Origin: Actinocrinis sp046724665
Lineage (GTDB): Bacteria > Actinomycetota > Actinomycetes > Streptomycetales > Catenulisporaceae
Assembly (NCBI GenBank): GCA_046724665.1
Contig: JBKOWZ010000085.1
Coordinates: forward strand, 1-22,270
Length of the DNA: 22,270 bases
Reading direction: 5' to 3'
A program made the translations under genes and the position numbers. Below the pieces are notes generated by a model. That model was not told where the DNA came from, did not search any database, and saw only the letters and a program-made list of their open reading frames with translations. The first letter of the stretch is position 1. Every line of letters starts with the position of its first letter. This document shows positions 16,126 through 22,270 of this stretch, piece after piece.

Positions 16126-16253
16126 CCGTGAACTGTAGGTGTGCACAACGCCGGGCCGAAAGCTCATGCATCCGTCCATGGCTGCATCGTCACGCGAACT
16201 TTATGGTTCTGCGGCAACGGTGCGGGCGGCGCTCGGTGGGAGGGACTCGCGCG
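16126..16253. promoter_or_regulatory. Divergent control region between the PucR gene and the importer operon
   Basis: These 128 bases lie between opposing starts and must hold both promoters and probably the PucR operator. I could not pick out a convincing dyad or -35/-10 pair. Confidence 0.5.
16238..16244 (+). promoter_or_regulatory. Ribosome binding site fixing the start at 16254
   Basis: GGGAGGG lies nine bases before the ATG at 16254. It decides for this start over longer open frames that would run into the PucR promoter side. Confidence 0.6.
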
Positions 16254-17327
16254 ATGGTGGCGGCGGACGAGACGGCGACCGCGCGGGAAGCCGGCTTCCC
16301 CGCGGTCGCGGTGGGCTTGGCGGGGGTGGCCAAGTCCTTCGGCAAGATCAGCGCGGTCGCCGGGATGGACCTGGAGATCCGCGCCGGGGAGTTCTTCTCG
16401 CTGCTCGGCCCGTCCGGTTCGGGCAAGACCACGGTGCTGCGGCTGATCGCGGGCTTCGAGGAGCCGACCCTCGGAACCGTCACGCTGGACGGCCGGGACG
16501 TCACCCGTTTGGCGCCGTTCGACCGGGATGTGAACACGGTCTTCCAGGACTACGCGCTCTTCCCGCACCTGTCGGTCCGGCAGAACGTCGAGTACGGGCT
16601 GAAGGTCAAGCGTGTGCCGAAGAAGGAACGTGCCGAGCGTGCCGAGCGGGCGTTGGCGTCCGTACGCCTCGAAGGGTTCGGCGACCGCAGGCCCGCGCAG
16701 CTCTCCGGCGGTCAGCGCCAGCGGGTCGCGCTGGCCCGCGCGCTGGTCAACCGGCCCTCGGTGCTGCTGCTCGACGAGCCGCTCGGCGCGCTTGACCTGA
16801 AACTGCGCCAGGAGATGCAGCTCGAGCTCAAGCAGTTGCAGCGCGAGGCGGGGATCACGTTCGTGTTCGTCACCCACGATCAGGACGAGGCGCTGACCAT
16901 GAGCGATCGGCTCGCGGTGTTCAACGCCGGGCGCGTCGAGCAGGTCGGTACACCCGCGGAGGTGTACGAGCACCCGGCGACCGCGTTCGTCGCGGATTTC
17001 GTCGGCACCGCCAATCTGATCACGGGCACCGCCGCCGAGCAGATCGTCGGTACGCCCGGGACGTACGCGGTGCGCCCGGAGAAGATCCGGATCACTCATC
17101 CGGACGACCCGGCTGGGCCGGACGAGTGCACGGCCGCCGGACGCATCGCCGAGGTCGTCTATGCGGGAGCGCAGACACGCTTTCTGGTCACCCTGGAAGC
17201 CGGAACCCGGCTCGCTGCCGTGCGCCAGAACCTCGAGGAATCCTCCAGCGACGCGCTGCGCCACCGTGGCGCCGAGGTCGTGCTGGCCTGGCGCCGCGAG
17301 CACACCATCGACCTGACCGACGACTGA
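16254..17327 (+). CDS. Polyamine-type ABC importer ATP-binding protein (PotA-like)
   Basis: This encodes 357 residues from the ATG at 16254. The ATPase domain has Walker A GPSGSGKT (52-59), Q-loop Q98 in VFQDYALFPH, signature LSGGQRQR (150-157), Walker B LLLDEP (171-176), D-loop and H-loop THDQDEA (H208). The C-terminal third carries the TOBE-like regulatory domain usual in spermidine/putrescine (PotA), iron and sugar importers. It powers uptake through the two permeases encoded downstream, at the cytoplasmic face. Gene order with a PotD-like lipoprotein and two PotB/PotC-like permeases supports the polyamine-type call. Actual substrate could be spermidine, putrescine or a related amine; sequence alone does not decide. 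Confidence 0.92.
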   Translation: MVAADETATAREAGFPAVAVGLAGVAKSFGKISAVAGMDLEIRAGEFFSLLGPSGSGKTTVLRLIAGFEEPTLGTVTLDGRDVTRLAPFDRDVNTVFQDYALFPHLSVRQNVEYGLKVKRVPKKERAERAERALASVRLEGFGDRRPAQLSGGQRQRVALARALVNRPSVLLLDEPLGALDLKLRQEMQLELKQLQREAGITFVFVTHDQDEALTMSDRLAVFNAGRVEQVGTPAEVYEHPATAFVADFVGTANLITGTAAEQIVGTPGTYAVRPEKIRITHPDDPAGPDECTAAGRIAEVVYAGAQTRFLVTLEAGTRLAAVRQNLEESSSDALRHRGAEVVLAWRREHTIDLTDD

Positions 17328-17409
17328 CCCGGCAGCTGATCCGGCCGCCGCGGCTCTGGCGGCCGGTGGCGAAACCGCTCCATCCTCCCGGCCCGCCCTC
17401 ACCCGATCC

Positions 17410-17414
17410 AGGAG
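17410..17414 (+). promoter_or_regulatory. Ribosome binding site fixing the start at 17420
   Basis: AGGAG ends five bases before the ATG at 17420, directly ahead of the lipoprotein signal sequence. It rules out the longer frame that overlaps the ATPase gene. Confidence 0.8.
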
Positions 17415-17419
17415 CTCAT

Positions 17420-18634
17420 ATGCGCAATACCCGTATTCGCGGCCTCGCTGCCGCCACCGCGGCCGTGTCGCTCGCTGTCTCCGGATGCTCGTCCTCCGGT
17501 AAGGGCGGCACGGCGACCGGCGTGCCGAACGAGCCGATGGCGACCTCGGTCGGGGCCGGCGAGGGCGTGCTGAACATCGTCGCCTGGGCCGGCTATGTCG
17601 AGTACGGCCAGGACTCGGCCGCGGAGAACTGGGTCGCCCCGTTCACGCAGCAGACCGGCTGCAAGGTGAACCTGACCATCGGCAACACGTCCGACCAGAT
17701 GGTCCAGCTGATGAAGACCGGCAAGTACGACGTCGTATCCGCTTCCGGCGACGCGACGCTGCGGCTGATCTACGGCGGACAGGTCGCGCCGGTGAACACC
17801 GAGCTGATCACGACGTGGTCGCAGATCTACCCCGACCTGAAGGGCACCGACTACAACTCGGTGGGCGGCGCGTCCTACGGCGTGCCGCAGGGCCGGGGCG
17901 CGAACCTGCTGCTGTACAGCACGAAGGAGCTCAAGGCCGAGCCGACCTCGTGGGCCGCGGTGTTCGACCCGGCGCAGTACTCCTCCTACAAGGGCCGGAT
18001 CACCGACTACGACTCGCCGATCTACATCGCCGACGCCGCGCTGTACCTGATGCGGCACCAGCCCTCGCTCGGGATCAAGAACCCGTACGCGCTCGACGCC
18101 AAGCAGTTGGCGGCGGCGGTGGACCTGCTCAAGTCCCAGCACTCCGCCGTGGCCGCGTACTGGAGCAACTACCTGGACGAGGTCAACGCCTTCGAGTCCG
18201 GCAACGACGTCATCGGCACCACCTGGCAGGTCATCCAGAACACGCTCGCCGCCGACGGAAAGGTGACGACCAAGGCGGTGCTGCCGACCGAGGGCGCGAC
18301 CGGCTGGTCGGACACCTGGATGATCTCCTCGGCGAAGAACGCCCACGTCAACTGCGCCTACAAGTGGCTGAACTACATCAGTTCGGCCGAGGTCAACGGG
18401 CATGTCGCGGGCTACTTCGGCGAGGCGCCCGCGAACTCGCAGGCATGCGGCGCGGCGGCCAAGGAATCCGGGATCTCCGATTTCTGCGACGTCTACCACG
18501 CCGACGACCCGTCCTGGTGGAAGAACGTCTTTCTGTGGACCACGCCCATCAGCAAGTGCCTTGACGGACGCACGGACGTGAAGTGCACCGACTACGCGGC
18601 CTGGCAGAGTGCGTGGACCGGGATCAAGAGTTGA
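17420..18634 (+). CDS. Polyamine-type ABC importer substrate-binding lipoprotein (PotD-like)
   Basis: This encodes 404 residues. A lipoprotein signal ends in the lipobox VSGC with C23 as the lipidated residue, followed by a Ser/Gly linker. The mature part is a class of extracellular solute-binding protein seen in PotD/PotF-like families: VLNIVAWAGYVEYG at the start of the first lobe, then TSDQMVQLMKTGKYDVVSASGD, YGVPQGRGANLLLY at the hinge, and GATGWSDTWMISSAKN. The W59-A60-G61-Y62 stretch parallels the aromatic ligand-contact region of polyamine binders. Several cysteines late in the protein (C411-type positions near the end: in SKCLDGRTDVKC) may form a disulfide. It should capture substrate outside the membrane and hand it to the permeases. 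The gap from the ATPase gene is 92 bases, and its stop overlaps the next gene's TTG start. Confidence 0.9.
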   Translation: MRNTRIRGLAAATAAVSLAVSGCSSSGKGGTATGVPNEPMATSVGAGEGVLNIVAWAGYVEYGQDSAAENWVAPFTQQTGCKVNLTIGNTSDQMVQLMKTGKYDVVSASGDATLRLIYGGQVAPVNTELITTWSQIYPDLKGTDYNSVGGASYGVPQGRGANLLLYSTKELKAEPTSWAAVFDPAQYSSYKGRITDYDSPIYIADAALYLMRHQPSLGIKNPYALDAKQLAAAVDLLKSQHSAVAAYWSNYLDEVNAFESGNDVIGTTWQVIQNTLAADGKVTTKAVLPTEGATGWSDTWMISSAKNAHVNCAYKWLNYISSAEVNGHVAGYFGEAPANSQACGAAAKESGISDFCDVYHADDPSWWKNVFLWTTPISKCLDGRTDVKCTDYAAWQSAWTGIKS

Positions 18635-19566
18635 CCGAGCCGCAGCCGGTGACGCCGGTGACGCAGATGCCGGCGCAGGCAGCGGCGCGCGACATCCCGC
18701 GCTCCTCTCCAGTGCGCCGGCTCGCCGGGGTGGCCCACCGCCACCCCGGCCTGCGGCTGGCCGCGCTACTCGCCGCGCCGATGACCTGGCTGTCGGTCGC
18801 CTACCTCGGCGCGCTGGCCGTCATGCTGATCTCGGCCTTCTGGTCGGTCAACGACTTCACCTCAAACATCGAGTACGTCTGGAACCTGGGCAACTTCCAC
18901 ACCGTCCTGACCGAACCGGCCTACCGGACCATCGTGCTGCGCACCCTGGGCATCGCGGTCGCGGTGACCGCGATCGACCTGGCGATCGCGCTGCCGATGG
19001 CGCTGTACCTGGCGTTCGTCGCCGCGCCGCGCACCGCGCGGATCCTGGTCGCCGCCGTGATCACCCCGCTGTGGGCGGGCTACCTCGTTAAGGCGTACGC
19101 CTGGTGGGTGGCGCTGAGCCGTGGCGGCGTCGTGGACTGGGCGTTGCGCCCGCTCGGCCTGTCCTCACCGGGATTCGGTACGACCGCGGTCGTGACCACG
19201 CTGTCCTACCTCTGGCTGCCGTACATGATCCTGCCGATCTACACCGGCCTGACCCAACTGCCCGCCAACGTGCTCTCGGCCTCCGCCGACCTCGGCGCCC
19301 GAGCCGGACGCACCCTGCGCACGGTCGTGTTGCCGCTGCTCAAGCCATCGATCATCGCCGGATCGATCTTCACCTTCTCGCTCAGCCTCGGCGACTACCT
19401 GGCCGTGGAGATCGTCGGCGGCAACACCCAGATGCTCGGCAGCGCGATCGCGGGCGACGTCACCCTCAACCTGCCGCTGGCCGCGGCGCTGTCCTGCGTC
19501 CCGGTGGCGATCATCGTCGCCTATCTGCTCGCGGCCAGGCGCAGCGGTGCGCTCGACCGGCTGTAG
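18631..19566 (+). CDS. Polyamine-type ABC importer permease (PotB-like)
   Basis: This encodes 311 residues from the TTG at 18631, which overlaps the preceding TGA as TTGA. ATG at 18667 (MPAQAAARD) is an alternative start; neither has a strong ribosome site. Six membrane segments of a binding-protein-dependent permease are visible, with the EAA-type coupling loop ASADLGARAGRTLRTVVLPLLKPS facing the ATPase. The N-terminal 40 residues are cytoplasmic and Arg-rich. The first permease of Pot-type systems normally has this layout. With the ATPase, lipoprotein and second permease it forms the inner channel. Confidence 0.9.
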   Translation: MTEPQPVTPVTQMPAQAAARDIPRSSPVRRLAGVAHRHPGLRLAALLAAPMTWLSVAYLGALAVMLISAFWSVNDFTSNIEYVWNLGNFHTVLTEPAYRTIVLRTLGIAVAVTAIDLAIALPMALYLAFVAAPRTARILVAAVITPLWAGYLVKAYAWWVALSRGGVVDWALRPLGLSSPGFGTTAVVTTLSYLWLPYMILPIYTGLTQLPANVLSASADLGARAGRTLRTVVLPLLKPSIIAGSIFTFSLSLGDYLAVEIVGGNTQMLGSAIAGDVTLNLPLAAALSCVPVAIIVAYLLAARRSGALDRL

Positions 19567-19591
19567 AGATCAGATAAGCGGCAAATCGGAG

Positions 19592-19599
19592 AAAGGAGG
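19592..19599 (+). promoter_or_regulatory. Strong ribosome binding site for the second permease
   Basis: AAAGGAGG, a near-perfect Shine-Dalgarno, lies seven bases before the ATG at 19607. It fixes the start and marks this as the best translated start in the operon by sequence. Confidence 0.85.
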
Positions 19600-19606
19600 C
19601 GAGAAG

Positions 19607-20419
19607 ATGAACCTCTCCCGCACCGCACGAGTCCTGCTGCGCATCGCCACGCTCCTCGGCATGGCATTCATCTACGTGCCGCTGGCGCTGATCCTGGTCA
19701 ACTCGTTCAACGCCTCCTCGTCGTTCCAGTGGCCGCCGAGCGGCTTGAGCACCCGCTGGTGGACCACCGCCTTCCATGAGCAGGGCATTCGCGATGCACT
19801 GCTCACCTCGGTGCGCGCGGGGCTCGGCGCCACCGCCCTCGCGCTGATCCTCGGCACGCTGGCCGCGTTCGCCGTCGTGCGCTACGACTTCTTCGGCCGT
19901 CAGACGATCTCGCTGCTGCTGATCCTGCCGATCGCGTTGCCCGGCATCGTCACCGGCATCGCGCTCAACACGGCGTTCACCACGGTCCTGACCCCGCTCG
20001 GCATCGGCTTCGGGCTGTTCACCGTGATCCTCGGGCACACCACCTTCTGCATCGTCGTGGTCTTCAACAACGTCGCCGCCCGGCTGCGCCGCCTCGCCCC
20101 CTCCGCGGAGCAGGCCTCCGCCGACCTCGGCGCGCACACCTTCCAGACGTTCTGGCGCATCACCCTGCCGGCCGCGCGCTCGGCCCTGGTCGCCGGAGGC
20201 CTGCTCGCCTTCGCGCTGTCCTTCGACGAGATCGTGGTCACCACCTTCACCGCCGGTCCAGGCACCACGACCCTGCCGATCTGGATCTTCGAGAACCTCG
20301 CCCGGCCGCGCCAGGCCCCGGTGGTGGACGTGGTCGCCGCGATCCTGATCGCCGCCTCGGTGCTGCCCGTCTATCTCGCCCAACGGCTGTCCGGCGACAG
20401 CCTCACCGGCAGCCTCTAG
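19607..20419 (+). CDS. Polyamine-type ABC importer permease (PotC-like)
   Basis: This encodes 270 residues with six membrane segments. The first (about 12-33) carries MAFIYVPLALILVNSFN, a typical PotC opening, and the coupling loop reads SAEQASADLGAHTFQTFWRITLPAARSA. SFDEIVVTTFTAG near the end is also characteristic of PotC-type permeases. It pairs with the PotB-like protein encoded 40 bases upstream. It is the last gene of the operon; no strong terminator is seen just after it. Confidence 0.92.
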   Translation: MNLSRTARVLLRIATLLGMAFIYVPLALILVNSFNASSSFQWPPSGLSTRWWTTAFHEQGIRDALLTSVRAGLGATALALILGTLAAFAVVRYDFFGRQTISLLLILPIALPGIVTGIALNTAFTTVLTPLGIGFGLFTVILGHTTFCIVVVFNNVAARLRRLAPSAEQASADLGAHTFQTFWRITLPAARSALVAGGLLAFALSFDEIVVTTFTAGPGTTTLPIWIFENLARPRQAPVVDVVAAILIAASVLPVYLAQRLSGDSLTGSL

Positions 20420-20514
20420 GGCCGATTCGCGCTCCGTGGCTGTTATTCTCTCCGCACGGGACCTGTCGCGAGCCGACAGGCCGTCTCAGAACTCGAGTGA
20501 GAGGGCCGGTTGCG

Positions 20515-20649
20515 ATGAAGAAGCTGCTGCTGGCCGCCCTGGTTGCCGTGGGCGGTTTCCTGGTCTACCGGCAGGTCCAGGCGGACAAGGCCGAGCAGGA
20601 CCTGTGGACCGAGGCGACCGACCCGGTCCCGGCGAGCACCCGGAGCTGA
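20515..20649 (+). CDS. DLW-39 family microprotein
   Basis: This encodes 44 residues: MKKLLLAALVAVGGFLVYRQ, one membrane-spanning or signal-anchor helix, followed by an acidic tail with the EQDLW motif and a TEATDPVPAST end. This is the DLW-39 family of tiny actinobacterial proteins of unknown function. GAGGG lies about nine bases before the ATG at 20515. In related actinomycetes, as I recall, such a gene lies close to gyrA, tRNA-Ile and tRNA-Ala near the replication origin; here it is 183 bases before tRNA-Ala, which supports this being core chromosome. Confidence 0.88.
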   Translation: MKKLLLAALVAVGGFLVYRQVQADKAEQDLWTEATDPVPASTRS

Positions 20650-20748
20650 CGCCCTGGCGGGGTGAGGTCGGCAGGCCTGGTCCACCACCGTCCGCCGAGT
20701 ATCGCCCCCGCAGTACCAGCCGACACAGTATCGGCCGACGCGAGACCC

Positions 20749-20777
20749 GGCGCCCCTTGTAGTATTCGAGGGGCGCC
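20749..20777 (+). terminator. Perfect 9-bp GC hairpin between the DLW-39 gene and tRNA-Ala
   Basis: GGCGCCCCT (20749-20757) pairs with AGGGGCGCC (20769-20777) around an 11-base loop. It is placed to end transcription from the DLW-39 side before the tRNA promoter. No T-tract follows. Confidence 0.5.
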
Positions 20778-20832
20778 GACACGGTGACGGGCACGACCCG
20801 GCCGCCGCGCTCGACCGCAGTTCGTAGCACTA

Positions 20833-20905
20833 GGGGCCATAGCTCAACTGGCAGAGCACCGCCTTTGCAAGGCGGGGGTTAGGGGTTCAAGTCCCCTTGG
20901 CTCCA
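20833..20905 (+). tRNA. tRNA-Ala(TGC)
   Basis: A complete 73-base cloverleaf is visible. The acceptor GGGGCCA pairs with TGGCTCC (one G-U), the D-arm is GCTC/GAGC, the anticodon stem CCGCC/GGCGG encloses loop TTTGCAA with anticodon TGC, and the T-arm is AGGGG/CCCCT around TTCAAGT. The discriminator is A at 20905; CCA is not encoded. Confidence 0.97.
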
Positions 20906-20915
20906 CGGGTATTGG

Positions 20916-20948
20916 ACGGCTCTGGTCCTAATCGAGGGCCGGAGCCGT
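20916..20948 (+). terminator. Terminator hairpin after tRNA-Ala
   Basis: ACGGCTCTGGTCC pairs with GGGCCGGAGCCGT (two G-U pairs) around a seven-base loop, followed by a short T run. It starts ten bases past the tRNA. Confidence 0.8.
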
Positions 20949-21236
20949 TTGCCGTTCGCGTCTACCGCGCTTCGTGTGGTGGTGTGGTGTTCCGCCGACG
21001 CGCTTCGCGCTGTGTGTTTGCCCGGCCCGCCCGCCCCCGTTCCGCGTCCTCGCTGCGCTCGGCCGTTCCACGGACGTGAGGGCGCTGCCGCGCACGCGCT
21101 ACGCACTGGTCGTGGTCGCGTCGCGTAATAGAAGGCCCGGCCGCTGAAGCGTGCAGCCCGCCGCCACCCGAGCCTTCTCCTGCCTTCGCCCCGTTAACGT
21201 TGGCGGCTTGCGCGCTTCGGCGCTGATCACGACTCC
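20949..21236. other. GC-rich stretch with no supported gene
   Basis: No gene, RNA or clear repeat is supported. The sequence is Arg/Ala-rich in every frame, typical of non-coding high-GC DNA. Confidence 0.4.
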
Positions 21237-21431
21237 GTGACCGCGTTCGGCCAGACCAACGTCCTGCTGCACCGAGTCGCGGCGCTCCTGCGAGCGGACC
21301 GGATCGCAGCCGAAGAAGTACGGTGTAGGCCCGCCAGCCAGGCACTGATCACGAGCCTCGTCAACCACCCCGGCCGCAGACCGACCGCACAGCTAAGAAC
21401 CCTTGCACGGCAATCAGGAGTCGCCACATGA
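21237..21431 (+). CDS. Small ORF coupled to the flavoprotein gene, possible remnant
   Basis: A GTG start at 21237 opens 64 residues, an amphipathic helical-looking sequence containing LLHRVAALLRADRIAAEEV. Its TGA overlaps the flavoprotein ATG as ATGA, the arrangement of coupled genes. No ribosome site is visible before the GTG, and no domain is recognised. It may be the C-terminal remnant of a regulator, or chance. Confidence 0.35.
   Translation: MTAFGQTNVLLHRVAALLRADRIAAEEVRCRPASQALITSLVNHPGRRPTAQLRTLARQSGVAT
21416..21420 (+). promoter_or_regulatory. Ribosome binding site of the flavoprotein gene
   Basis: AGGAG lies seven bases before the ATG at 21428 and fixes that start. Confidence 0.8.
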
Positions 21432-22000
21432 CCTCAAGAACACCGGGCGGCACCCTCTACGTGATCGTATGTGCCGCCGGGGCCGCCGTAGAGGTGAACA
21501 AGCTGATCACCGCTACGCAGGCACGCGGCTGGGATCCATGGATCGTCCCGACGCCGTCCGCCGTGGACTTCATCGACATCCCGGCTCTTGAAGACCTCAC
21601 CGGACACCCCATCCGCGCTCGCTACCGCCAACCCGGCGAGGACGGCAAGCTGCCGCCGGCCGACGCCGTCATCGTCGCGCCTGCCACGTACAACACGATC
21701 GACAAATGGGCCGCAGGTATCAGCGACACCTTCGCCCTAGGGCTGCTCGCCGAACTGACACCGTCCGGCATCCCCATCGCGGTCCTCCCGTTCGTCAACG
21801 CCTCGCTAGCAGCCAACCGAGCCTTCGCCCGCAGCGTTACAGAGCTGCGCGAGGCCGGCGTAACAGTCCTCCTCGGCGACGACGGCTTCGTCCCCCACCC
21901 CGCTGGACAGGGCGGTACCCGGATCGCAGCCTTCCCATGGAAGGCCACCCTCGACGCCATCGAACATCACTCGATCAACGCTCGAAATAAGCGCCAATGA
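21428..22000 (+). CDS. Flavoprotein of the HFCD family (phosphopantothenoylcysteine decarboxylase-like)
   Basis: This encodes 190 residues, the usual length for a single HFCD domain. The N-terminal strand LYVIVCAAGAAVEVNKLI is the FMN-phosphate loop region. PPADAVIVAPATYNTIDKWAAGISDTFALGLL (about 77-108) is the family's PxxAN-like active-site region, with N90 in the position of the conserved Asn. IAVLPFVNASLAANRAF follows with the substrate-binding loop. Family members are FMN-dependent decarboxylases of cysteine peptides or coenzyme A intermediates. CoaBC of actinobacteria is larger and fused, so this is likely a stand-alone paralogue of unknown substrate. It is coupled by ATGA overlap to a small upstream ORF. 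Confidence 0.85.
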   Translation: MTSRTPGGTLYVIVCAAGAAVEVNKLITATQARGWDPWIVPTPSAVDFIDIPALEDLTGHPIRARYRQPGEDGKLPPADAVIVAPATYNTIDKWAAGISDTFALGLLAELTPSGIPIAVLPFVNASLAANRAFARSVTELREAGVTVLLGDDGFVPHPAGQGGTRIAAFPWKATLDAIEHHSINARNKRQ

Positions 22001-22163
22001 GCAACTCCACGCCGTGACGGCCTCGAAGCACGTCGCCAGCAGCCCCGTAAGCCCAGGCCAGGTCGCTGGAATCCCCGCCACTCTCGATGATCAACTAACA
22101 GAGGTCGAGTCACCACGGCCCGATACGCTCGGCGGTTTCTATCGGTCGATGCGACACGCTAAC

Positions 22164-22270
22164 TCACATGGCGTACCTGCATTCTCGCATCGCTTCTGCG
22201 GGAGTACGGTCGCCGAGGATCATGCGGGGCCTGTCGTTGAGCTGCCGGGCGATGGCGTGCAGATCGCGTA
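22164..22270 (-). mobile_element. C-terminal end of an IS30-type transposase, cut by the window edge
   Basis: The minus strand from the right edge reads RDLHAIARQLNDRPRMILG followed by DRTPAEAM and a stop at 22164-22166. The LNxRPRxxLxxxTPxE pattern is the conserved C-terminal signature of IS30-family transposases. Only about 35 codons are in view, so whether the element is intact is unknown. Its terminal inverted repeat should lie left of 22164, probably within 22080-22163, but cannot be fixed without the other end. Confidence 0.8.

Noticed and set aside
16164..17402. A 412-codon minus-strand frame antisense to the ATPase gene
   Set aside because: The plus strand encodes an intact ABC ATPase; the antisense frame has no recognisable domain.
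22014..22270. A hypothetical protein starting at GTG 22014
   Set aside because: Its second half is antisense to the transposase and it has no ribosome site or motif; kept only as a finding about possible gene disruption.

Overview
The window is high-GC actinomycete DNA. The codon usage, the GTG and TTG starts, a DLW-39 type microprotein beside a tRNA-Ala(TGC), a PucR regulator, and Tat or Sec secreted lectin-like proteins all fit a Streptomyces or Catenulispora-like filamentous actinobacterium. I cannot name the species.

Layout. (1) 1-990 looks like the end of an integrated genetic element. It holds the 5' part of a DEDDh exonuclease gene (minus strand, running off the left edge), a perfect 10-bp inverted repeat and a tandem GTACTGCAAC pair. 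(2) At 991-1031 lies the 3' half of a tRNA-Ile(GAT) without its 5' half, followed by a strong hairpin at 1037-1065. This is what remains at one end when an element integrates into a tRNA gene. (3) 1086-2905 is a decayed membrane glycosyltransferase pseudogene with at least five frameshifts. (4) 3433-9888, all minus strand, is a secreted/surface cluster. It holds a tachylectin-type beta-propeller protein, a small four-cysteine secreted protein, a large polytopic membrane protein, a second small secreted protein (Tat signal) related to the first, and a tachylectin propeller fused to an N,N-dimethylformamidase beta-subunit-like domain. (5) 10263-14293, plus strand, is a tightly coupled operon: a dolichol-phosphate-mannose-synthase-like GT2 enzyme, a Gfo/Idh/MocA sugar oxidoreductase, and a DUF2142 membrane protein fused to a GtrA flippase domain. 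(6) 14617-20419 is a PucR regulator divergent from a polyamine-type ABC importer (ATPase, lipoprotein, two permeases). (7) 20515-20948 looks like conserved chromosome: a DLW-39 microprotein, tRNA-Ala and a terminator. (8) 21237-22270 holds a small ORF coupled to a flavoprotein (HFCD family) and the C-terminal end of an IS30-type transposase at the right edge.

How it may work together. The GT2, oxidoreductase and DUF2142-GtrA genes look like a Gtr-type pathway: charge a lipid carrier with a sugar, flip it, and transfer the sugar outside the cell. Next to it, divergently transcribed, are two copies of a module made of a propeller lectin and a small 'YGxLNH' secreted protein, on either side of another polytopic membrane protein. 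Tachylectin-2 type propellers bind amino sugars, so an exported glycan and the lectins that recognise it may be encoded together. This is inference from family membership and gene order. The importer and PucR appear to be a separate transport and regulation unit.
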